DNA of 64,000 nucleotides from UBA4292 sp964648695 (GTDB taxonomy: Bacteria; Bacillota; Clostridia; Lachnospirales; Lachnospiraceae): positions 18,383 to 82,382 of the forward strand of contig CAZYLH010000001.1 of NCBI GenBank assembly GCA_964648695.1. Reading direction: 5' to 3'. Shown here piece by piece: positions 1-6,041 of the stretch. The notes below the pieces were generated by a model. That model searched no databases. It was not told where the DNA came from and was given only the letters and a program-made list of their open reading frames with translations. Position 1 is the stretch's first letter. The number at the start of each line of letters is the position of its first letter. The translations under genes and the position numbers were made by a program.

Positions 1-57
1 TTTTATCTTATTTAGGAGATCAGAATATATCTTTTCATACATTATCACTTTTCCCAT
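1..57 (-). CDS. GntR-like regulator, N-terminal fragment cut by the window edge
   Basis: Only the first 19 codons are present; the frame stays open to the window edge. The ATG at 55-57 is preceded by an AAAGGAG ribosome binding site six bases away, and a good promoter lies upstream. The visible protein starts MGKVIMYEKIYSDLLNKIK, which resembles the start of GntR-family winged-helix regulators (typically Y-x-x-I-x-x-x-L-x-x-x-I followed by G-x-Y-x-x-G). The DNA-binding helices lie outside the window, so the family call is inference from a short stretch. Relation to the metal operon on the same strand is unknown; a terminator separates them. Confidence 0.5.
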   Translation of the reverse strand, partial: MGKVIMYEKIYSDLLNKIK

Positions 58-146
58 ATCTAGCTCCTTTACTACAAGTCCTGTTTCTTCCCAGATATTA
101 CGCATTCATATCGGATTTAAAAAACACTCTCCATTATTTCTACTAA

Positions 147-180
147 TTGACATATTAAAGTGAGATGTTTTATATGTCAA
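147..180 (-). promoter_or_regulatory. Promoter overlapped by a 9-bp inverted repeat
   Basis: On the minus strand TTGACA (175-180) and TAATAT (152-157) are separated by 17 bp. The outer parts form a perfect inverted repeat, TTGACATAT (147-155) and ATATGTCAA (172-180), with 16 bp between the arms. Because the arms cover both promoter boxes, this looks like an operator, perhaps for the GntR-like protein encoded just downstream. The promoter is read directly from sequence; the operator role is inference. The remaining sequence between 58 and 240 is the A/T-rich untranslated region and contains no other gene I can support. Confidence 0.55.
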
Positions 181-240
181 TACAAGAATTACTCCTGACT
201 TTTACAGTTTAAATTTGTCACCAAAAGATTATTTTAACAA

Positions 241-281
241 AAAAGAAGGGTCATGGCTTTTTATCCATGCTCCTTCTTTTT
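241..281 (-). terminator. Terminator of the metal-efflux operon
   Basis: Inverted repeat AGAAGG-gt-CATGG ... CCATG-ct-CCTTCT with an eight-base loop, followed on the minus strand by a run of T. It lies about 25 bp beyond the ATPase stop codon. A T run on the other side too means it could work in both directions. Confidence 0.85.
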
Positions 282-303
282 TAGGTTATGTTTTTATGTG
301 AAA

Positions 304-2178
304 TCAGTTAGTCCTAAGGGTTCTCATGGCATTTAACACCGCTAAAACCATCACTCCGACGTCCGCAAAAATAGCAATCCACATAGACGCGGTTCCCGTT
401 ATCCCTAAAGCGCCTATGATAAGGCAGACAGCCTTTACCACCAAGGCAAAGACAATGTTCTGATACACAATTGACAGACATTTCCTGGAGATATTCATTG
501 CCTGTATGATCTTCTTTGGATTATCATCCATAAGGACAATGTCCGCCGCCTCGATAGCTGCATCAGACCCCAGAACCCCCATTGCTATTCCAATGTCCGC
601 TCTGCTTAGAACAGGTGCGTCATTGATGCCATCACCCACAAAGGCAAGAACTTCGTTTTCTGATTTTTTTGCAAGGAGGTCTTCCACAATCTGAACCTTG
701 TCTGCAGGAAGAAGTTCGGCGTGATATTCATCAAGTCCCAGCTTATCAGCCACGTCAGATGCAGTTGTCTCATTGTCTCCTGTAAGCATAACAGTCTTTT
801 TTACACCGGCTTCTTTAAGCCCGGTAATGGCATCCGCAGAATTCTCTTTTATGGTATCCGAGATGACAATGCTGCCTATAAAGCTGTTATCCAAAGCTAA
901 ATATACGACGCTTCCCACATCACTCACAGCATCAAAGGATATACCCGCTTCTGTCATCATCTCCTTATTTCCGGCTAACACCTTTGCCCCGCGATACACA
1001 GCGCTTACGCCGCGCCCGCCTATCTCCTTGACATCGCCTATAAGGCTCTTGTCAATCTCCCCGGCATATGCTTCACAGATACTCTTTGCGATGGGGTGAT
1101 TGGAATAATTTTCCGCATAGGCGGCTGTTTCAAGAAGCTCCTCTTTTGTATGCCCTTTTTCAGGATAGAGCTTTGTCACAGAAAAGCTTCCCCTTGTCAG
1201 GGTTCCAGTCTTATCAAATACAACATATTTGGTCTTGGCTAGAGCCTCCAGATAGTTAGAGCCCTTTACCAGTATTCCGTTTCTTGAAGCTGCGCCGATA
1301 CCTCCAAAAAAGCCCATCGGGATGGAGATAACCAGTGCGCACGGGCAGCTGATAACAAGGAAAGTGAGAGCTCTAAAGATCCAGTCGCTCCAGTTAGGGC
1401 TCGCGCTTAAAATAACCATTCTAAAAAGCGGCGGCACAAGAGCGAGTGCTAAGGCGCTGTAGCATACAATCGGCGTATAATAGTGGGCAAATTTGGTTAT
1501 GAATTTTTCTGTACGCGCCTTCTTCATGCTGGAATTTTCCACAAGGTCCAAAATTTTTGAGACCGTGGATTCTCCAAATTCCTTTGTGGTGCGAACCCTT
1601 ATAAGTCCCGTGATATTTACAGAGCCGCTTATAACCTCATCACCTTGGCTTACGGAGCGGGGAACGCTCTCTCCTGTCAGCGCACTTGTGTTTAGCGTGC
1701 TTGTGCCATCGCAGACAACGCCGTCAATGGGGATCTTTTCTCCCGGCAAAACTACGATAACAGAGCCAATGGGAACCTCATCCGGATCGACCTGCTCATA
1801 TGAATCCCCATTTGCAAGGTTTGCATAGTCCGGTCTTATATCCATCAGGCTGGCAATGTTTTTTCTGCTCTTTCCCACTGCATAACTTTGGAAGAGCTCT
1901 CCGATCTGATAGAAAAGCATAACGGCAACGCCCTCGGAATATTCGCCAAGAATAAATGCTCCGATGGTGGCGACGGACATCAGGAAATTTTCATCAAAAA
2001 CCTCTCCGTGAATTATACCCAAAGCTGCCTTTCTCAAAATATCATATCCGATTACCAGATATGGAATTATGTATAAAGCAAAGAACAGCACCCCTGTCGC
2101 AGGAATAAAATGTAATATCAGCATCAAGATGGCTGCTATAATAATCCTATAAAGTATATTTTTTTGCTTTTTTGTCAT
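304..2178 (-). CDS. P1B-type heavy-metal-translocating ATPase (Zn/Cd/Pb class)
   Basis: Exports soft divalent cations across the cytoplasmic membrane using ATP. The 624-residue protein has two N-terminal hydrophobic pairs, the actuator loop motif TGES near 169, the membrane metal site C-P-C at 278-280, the phosphorylation motif DKTGTLT with Asp322, and a C-terminal GDGINDAP motif. A CPC site with an SmtB-type regulator suits the ZntA/CadA class more than copper. The usual N-terminal HMA metal-binding domain is absent from the polypeptide and is encoded separately by the gene just upstream. It is the last gene of the three-gene operon and is followed by a strong terminator. Exact metal is not settled by sequence. 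Confidence 0.93.
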   Translation of the reverse strand: MTKKQKNILYRIIIAAILMLILHFIPATGVLFFALYIIPYLVIGYDILRKAALGIIHGEVFDENFLMSVATIGAFILGEYSEGVAVMLFYQIGELFQSYAVGKSRKNIASLMDIRPDYANLANGDSYEQVDPDEVPIGSVIVVLPGEKIPIDGVVCDGTSTLNTSALTGESVPRSVSQGDEVISGSVNITGLIRVRTTKEFGESTVSKILDLVENSSMKKARTEKFITKFAHYYTPIVCYSALALALVPPLFRMVILSASPNWSDWIFRALTFLVISCPCALVISIPMGFFGGIGAASRNGILVKGSNYLEALAKTKYVVFDKTGTLTRGSFSVTKLYPEKGHTKEELLETAAYAENYSNHPIAKSICEAYAGEIDKSLIGDVKEIGGRGVSAVYRGAKVLAGNKEMMTEAGISFDAVSDVGSVVYLALDNSFIGSIVISDTIKENSADAITGLKEAGVKKTVMLTGDNETTASDVADKLGLDEYHAELLPADKVQIVEDLLAKKSENEVLAFVGDGINDAPVLSRADIGIAMGVLGSDAAIEAADIVLMDDNPKKIIQAMNISRKCLSIVYQNIVFALVVKAVCLIIGALGITGTASMWIAIFADVGVMVLAVLNAMRTLRTN

Positions 2179-2212
2179 CGCTATGCACCTGATACCTTTT
2201 TCGCTTAATCAA

Positions 2213-2431
2213 TTAACAATAGATCTCACAGTCAGGTTCCACCTTCTTGCAGGCTTTTGTTATGTCCTTCATGACTTTGTCAGGCTCCGCACCCTCATCA
2301 AACTCAACGCTCATCTTCTGCGTCATAAAGCTTACCGTGGCAGATTTAACACCATCTATTTTTCCGGCAGCTTCCTCCATCTTTGCAGCACAGTTTGCAC
2401 AGTCAACCTCGATCTTAAAATTCTTTTTCAT
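2213..2431 (-). CDS. Stand-alone HMA-domain metal-binding protein
   Basis: A 72-residue ferredoxin-like HMA domain with the D-C-A-N-C-A metal loop at the end of the first strand, where two Cys bind a soft metal ion. In related pumps this domain is fused to the N terminus of the ATPase; here it is a free protein between the regulator and a pump that lacks one, so it probably delivers metal to that pump. The C terminus carries another Cys pair (C-E-I-Y-C) that could add a ligand. ATG with a GGAG site upstream. Function as a chaperone is inferred from family and position. Confidence 0.88.
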   Translation of the reverse strand: MKKNFKIEVDCANCAAKMEEAAGKIDGVKSATVSFMTQKMSVEFDEGAEPDKVMKDITKACKKVEPDCEIYC

Positions 2432-2452
2432 GTGATTTCTCCTTTTTTAGCA

Positions 2453-2773
2453 TTATTCTTCCACATGCTCCATACCCATGCTTATGATCGCTCTTACATG
2501 GTCGTCGTCCAATGAATAGTAGATGGATTTTCCTTCTCTTCTGAAGCGTACCAGCTTTGAATCCTTTAAAATGCGAAGCTGATGGCTTACAGAGGATTGG
2601 CTTAAACCAAGCAGATCAGCAATCTCCTGCACACAAAGCTCCCGCTCAAACAGCGCATAGAGAATTTTTACTCTGGTGGAATCTCCAAAAACTCTAAACA
2701 AATCTGCCAGATCATATAAAACCTCATCTGCCGGCATTTCTGCTAAAAGTGCGGATAAATCTCGCTCTCCCAT
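2453..2773 (-). CDS. ArsR/SmtB-family metal-sensing repressor
   Basis: A 106-residue winged-helix repressor; metal binding releases it from DNA. The recognition helix region reads Q-E-I-A-D-L-L-G-L-S-Q-S-S-V-S-H-Q-L-R. The C-terminal helix contains D-x-H-x10-H-x2-E, the alpha-5 zinc site pattern of SmtB (Asp, His, His, Glu). The alpha-3 cadmium/lead site of CadC (E-L-C-V-C) is incomplete, E-L-C-V-Q, so a Zn-type sensor is the better guess. It is first in the operon and its putative operator overlaps the start of transcription, indicating autorepression. Confidence 0.92.
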   Translation of the reverse strand: MGERDLSALLAEMPADEVLYDLADLFRVFGDSTRVKILYALFERELCVQEIADLLGLSQSSVSHQLRILKDSKLVRFRREGKSIYYSLDDDHVRAIISMGMEHVEE

Positions 2774-2832
2774 TGGCTTAACTCCTCTCTTTCTTTGGAT
2801 GATGAGACAGGATAACTTTTTGTTTCTCGCCT

Positions 2833-2886
2833 CATATGTTCATGTGTTCATATGTCGAATATATCACTTCTTTTATCTCTTGTCAA
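2833..2886 (-). promoter_or_regulatory. Metal-efflux operon promoter and ArsR-type operator
   Basis: Minus-strand TTGACA (2881-2886), 17-bp spacer, TATATT (2858-2863). Immediately downstream, 2833-2854 is an imperfect 22-bp inverted repeat, CATATG at both ends around two ATGAACA units, matching the general ATGAACA-type operator seen with SmtB/CzrA repressors. It covers the expected transcription start, so bound repressor would block RNA polymerase. Confidence 0.8.
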
Positions 2887-2892
2887 CAAAAA

Positions 2893-2925
2893 AGCAGCAG
2901 AAATTGATATTTTCTGCTGCTAATT
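2893..2925 (-). terminator. Terminator after ridA
   Basis: Perfect 11-bp stem AGCAGCAGAAA (2893-2903) and TTTCTGCTGCT (2911-2921) with a seven-base loop. T runs flank both sides; on the minus strand it closes the rpsO-pnp-ridA unit and sits just before the metal-operon -35 box. Confidence 0.88.
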
Positions 2926-2934
2926 TTTTATCTT

Positions 2935-3318
2935 TTAAAAAGCGGCTATTGCCTCCACCTCACAGAGCACATTCTTTGGCAGTGTCTTTACCGCCACGCA
3001 GGAACGCGCGGGCTTTCCGGTAAAATACTTTGCATACACCTCGTTAAATGCCGCAAAGTCATTCATATCCGCCAAAAAGCAGGTGGTCTTTATAACGTTT
3101 TCCGCACCGCATCCGGCTGCCTTTAAAATGGCAATGACATTCTTGCAGGACTGCTCCGCCTGCTCGGAAATTCCCCCTGCCACCAGACCTCCGTTTGCCG
3201 GATCAATAGGGATCTGACCTGAGGTGTATAAAAGCTTTGCGCCTGCGCTAACTACATACCCCTGCGAATAGGGTCCGATTGCGTCGGGTGCCTCCTTTGT
3301 TGCGATTATTTCTGCCAT
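2935..3318 (-). CDS. ridA: RidA/YjgF-family enamine/imine deaminase
   Basis: A 127-residue protein of the YjgF/YER057c/UK114 family, usually a homotrimer that hydrolyses reactive 2-aminoacrylate and related imines released by PLP enzymes such as threonine dehydratase. Visible family features are A-I-G-P-Y-S-Q near the N terminus, S-G-Q-I-P, and the C-terminal R-S-C-V-A-V ... E-V-E-A-I-A segment holding the active-site Arg and Glu. It lies 37 bp after pnp with its own GGAGAG site and no terminator between, so it is the last gene of that transcript. A threonine deaminase gene is present near 57 kb in the same window. Confidence 0.93.
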   Translation of the reverse strand: MAEIIATKEAPDAIGPYSQGYVVSAGAKLLYTSGQIPIDPANGGLVAGGISEQAEQSCKNVIAILKAAGCGAENVIKTTCFLADMNDFAAFNEVYAKYFTGKPARSCVAVKTLPKNVLCEVEAIAAF

Positions 3319-3355
3319 AATGTCTCTCCTTTCCTGCCTCTTTTTTTATATGAGG

Positions 3356-5449
3356 TTAGTCCTGCTTTACATCCTTCATGGAGAAATTAAAGCGTCCCAT
3401 CTTGTCCTGACCGGTGCAGACAACCTTTACAACATCGCCGATATTTAGCACATCCTCAACTGATCTGATTCTCTCGTTTGTGATCTTTGAAATGTGAACC
3501 ATTCCCTCCTTGCCGGGAGCAAACTCCAAAAATGCTCCAAATTCCTTGATGCTGATTACTGTACCTGTAAGAAGCATTCCTGCCTCGTAATCAGTGACAA
3601 TAACATTAATGGTGTCCATAGCCTTCTGTATCATGGCCTCGTCGATTCCACATACGGAAACCATGCCCTCATCGGTTATGTCGATCTTCACGCCGGTCTC
3701 CTCGATAATCCTGTTGATCACCTTACCCTGCTTGCCGACAACATCGCCAATCTTAGAAGGATCGATAGTCATGGTGACGATCTTTGGAGCATATGCGCTC
3801 ACGCTCTCGCGAGGTGCGTCAATCGCCTTACTCATCACCTCATCCATAATATAAAGGCGGGCCTCCCTTGTCTTTGTAAGGGCCTCCTCTACAATGTTTT
3901 TAGTTAGGCCATGAATTTTGATATCCATCTGGATGGCAGTGATACCCTTGTGAGTACCAGCAACCTTAAAGTCCATATCGCCAAAGAAATCCTCAAGACC
4001 CTGTATATCTGTCAGGACAATGTAATCATCGTCTGAATCTCCGGTCACAAGACCGCATGAGATACCCGCTACCATTGCCTTAATAGGCACACCGGCAGCC
4101 ATTAAAGCCATACAGGAAGCGCACACGGACGCCTGAGATGTGGAGCCGTTTGACTCGAAAGTCTCAGACACAGAGCGGATGGCATACGGGAATTCCTCCT
4201 CTGTTGGAAGAACGGGGATAAGGGCTTTTTCCGCCAGCGCACCGTGGCCAATCTCGCGACGTCCCGGCCCCCTTGAAGGCCTCGTCTCTCCAACGGAGTA
4301 TGAGGGGAAATTGTACTGGTGCATGTAGCGCTTGGAAGTCTCGTTTACATCAAGACCGTCAAGTCTCTGAGCGTCTGATAGGGGCGCAAGGGTAACCACG
4401 TTGCAGATCTGAGTCTGACCACGGGTAAACATTGCAGAGCCGTGCACTCTTGGTATCAGATCAACCTCCGCCGCAAGAGGACGGATCTGGTTGATGGCAC
4501 GTCCGTCAGGTCTCTTGTGATCCTTTAAGATCATCTTTCTGACAGTCTTCTTCTGGAATTTGTAAACTGCATCGCCTACAAGGGGCACCCACTCAGGATG
4601 GGTCTGCTCATATCTCTCGGTAAGCTTTGCTGTAATCTGCTTAATATTTTCCTCTCTCTTCTGCTTCTCATCGGTAAATACAGCCTCCTCCATCGCTCCC
4701 GGGGTGATGAAGTCCACCATATCATCCCAGAGCTCTGCCGGTGTATCCACATGCTCATAGTCATGCTTTGGCTTTCCATTTTCTGCAACGATCGTATCAA
4801 TAAAGGCGATCACCTGCTGATTCACCTCGTGGGCGCCGTAGATTGCCTTAAGCATTACATCCTCTGAAACCTCGTTTGCTCCCGCCTCGATCATTATCAC
4901 CTTATCGCGGGTGGAGGCAACAGTAAGAGCCAGATCAGAAACCAGTCTCTGCTCGCTTGTAGGGTTGTAAACAAGCTCACCGTCAACCAATCCCACCTGT
5001 GTAGCAGAGATCGGGCCGTCAAAGGGGATGTCAGAGATTGATGTGGCGATGGATGCGCCGATCATGGCAATCACCTCCGGAGAGCACTCCGGATCCACGC
5101 TCATAACCATAGCATCAAGCGTCACATCATTGCGGTAATCCTTCGGGAAAAGGGGACGCATAGGGCGGTCGATGACACGGCTTGTAAGAACTGCATGTTC
5201 GCTTGCCTTGCCCTCTCTCCTGTTAAAACCTCCGGGGATTTTTCCCACGGCATACATCTTCTCCTCGTACTCAACGCTTAAGGGGAAAAAGTCAATGCCA
5301 TCCCTTGGCTTGTCTGATGCTGTGGCGGTGCATAAAAGAGTTGTGTCGCCATAGTGCATAAATGCTGCACCGTTTGCCTGAGCTGCCACTCTTCCAATAT
5401 CAACCCGAAGAGTTCTTCCTGCCAGCTCCATGGAATAAGTCTTGTACAT
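3356..5449 (-). CDS. pnp: Polyribonucleotide nucleotidyltransferase (PNPase)
   Basis: A phosphorolytic 3'-to-5' exoribonuclease that degrades mRNA and acts in RNA quality control as a trimer. The 697 residues show two RNase PH domains (about 10-220 and 310-540, the second starting at R-P-D-G-R), a KH domain with the G-K-Q-G-K loop near 570, and a C-terminal S1 domain with G-A-F-L-E-F and G-K-E-G-M-V-H-I-S. Length is normal for the family. It follows rpsO as in many bacteria, with a hairpin terminator and a strongly structured leader between them, which suggests readthrough transcription and post-transcriptional control. Confidence 0.98.
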   Translation of the reverse strand: MYKTYSMELAGRTLRVDIGRVAAQANGAAFMHYGDTTLLCTATASDKPRDGIDFFPLSVEYEEKMYAVGKIPGGFNRREGKASEHAVLTSRVIDRPMRPLFPKDYRNDVTLDAMVMSVDPECSPEVIAMIGASIATSISDIPFDGPISATQVGLVDGELVYNPTSEQRLVSDLALTVASTRDKVIMIEAGANEVSEDVMLKAIYGAHEVNQQVIAFIDTIVAENGKPKHDYEHVDTPAELWDDMVDFITPGAMEEAVFTDEKQKREENIKQITAKLTERYEQTHPEWVPLVGDAVYKFQKKTVRKMILKDHKRPDGRAINQIRPLAAEVDLIPRVHGSAMFTRGQTQICNVVTLAPLSDAQRLDGLDVNETSKRYMHQYNFPSYSVGETRPSRGPGRREIGHGALAEKALIPVLPTEEEFPYAIRSVSETFESNGSTSQASVCASCMALMAAGVPIKAMVAGISCGLVTGDSDDDYIVLTDIQGLEDFFGDMDFKVAGTHKGITAIQMDIKIHGLTKNIVEEALTKTREARLYIMDEVMSKAIDAPRESVSAYAPKIVTMTIDPSKIGDVVGKQGKVINRIIEETGVKIDITDEGMVSVCGIDEAMIQKAMDTINVIVTDYEAGMLLTGTVISIKEFGAFLEFAPGKEGMVHISKITNERIRSVEDVLNIGDVVKVVCTGQDKMGRFNFSMKDVKQD

Positions 5450-5474
5450 TTCAATATCTCCTTTAAATGATGTA

Positions 5475-5546
5475 TGAAAGATACCGAAACTACTGATAAA
5501 CCCACCGGCTGATGAGCTTATCAGTGGTCTCGGCGAAAATCTTTCA
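5475..5546 (-). promoter_or_regulatory. Structured pnp leader with long-range stem
   Basis: In the pnp 5' leader TGAAAGAT (5475-5482) pairs with ATCTTTCA (5539-5546), CCGA (5484-5487) with TCGG (5530-5533), and ACTGATAA (5492-5499) with TTATCAGT (5518-5525). A shorter competing hairpin, CTGAT (5509-5513) with ATCAG (5520-5524), uses part of the same arm. The pairings are seen directly. A role in mRNA processing or autoregulation is inferred from the fact that pnp leaders are processed in other bacteria. Confidence 0.6.
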
Positions 5547-5562
5547 TTTTTTTCTTAAAGAA

Positions 5563-5588
5563 AAGAGGTGAAGTTTCCTTCACCTCTT
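5563..5588 (-). terminator. Hairpin between rpsO and pnp
   Basis: Perfect 11-bp stem AAGAGGTGAAG / CTTCACCTCTT with a four-base loop, followed on the minus strand by TTTTCTTT. There is no convincing promoter between it and pnp, so it is probably a partial terminator through which pnp transcripts read. Confidence 0.7.
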
Positions 5589-5621
5589 CACTTCGCCAGT
5601 TGAATTGAATTCAGAGATGAA

Positions 5622-5888
5622 TTACTTTCTGAGACCAAGCTTCTCGATAAGCGCTCTGTAGCCCTCAAGATCTTTCTTTCTCAGATAAGCGAGCAGGTTT
5701 CTTCTCTGACCGACCATCATCAGAAGACCTCTTCTGGAGTGATGATCCTTAGGATTTACTTTAAGGTGTGCGTTAAGCTCCTTAATGCGCTCAGTCAAAA
5801 GCGCGATCTGAACCTCGGATGAACCCGTGTCAGTAGGAGTTCTTCCATACTCTGCGATAATCTCTGCCTTCTTTTCCTTAGAAATCAT
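5622..5888 (-). CDS. rpsO: 30S ribosomal protein S15
   Basis: An 88-residue S15, a primary 16S rRNA binder in the central domain of the small subunit. The conserved features T-G-S-S-E-V-Q-I-A-L-L-T-x-R-I, H-x-K-D-H-H-S-R-R-G-L and the C-terminal basic helix are all visible. Length is exactly typical. It has its own promoter and an approximately 95-nt leader, and is followed by a hairpin and pnp. S15 represses its own mRNA through leader structures in several phyla, so the leader is a plausible S15 target. Confidence 0.98.
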   Translation of the reverse strand: MISKEKKAEIIAEYGRTPTDTGSSEVQIALLTERIKELNAHLKVNPKDHHSRRGLLMMVGQRRNLLAYLRKKDLEGYRALIEKLGLRK

Positions 5889-6019
5889 GATTCCTATCCT
5901 CCATAAATTATACTGTTATGACTCACCAAAAACCAAGGAAGGGCTTGGAGTGGCCCGTACCTGAGCCTCGGCGAAAACTCATACTGCCACATAGTAGCAC
6001 ATTTCATCACAAATGTAAA
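5889..6019 (-). promoter_or_regulatory. rpsO promoter and leader
   Basis: Minus-strand TTTACA (6014-6019), 17-bp spacer, TACTAT (5991-5996). The approximately 95-nt leader contains G/C-rich complementary segments (for example CCAAG ... CTTGG) and, at 5967-5977, the 11-mer CTCGGCGAAAA (plus-strand reading). The same 11-mer occurs at 5529-5539 in the pnp leader. The promoter is clear; leader function is inference. Confidence 0.7.
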
Positions 6020-6041
6020 GCGCAAAAAATGTTTTTTACCC

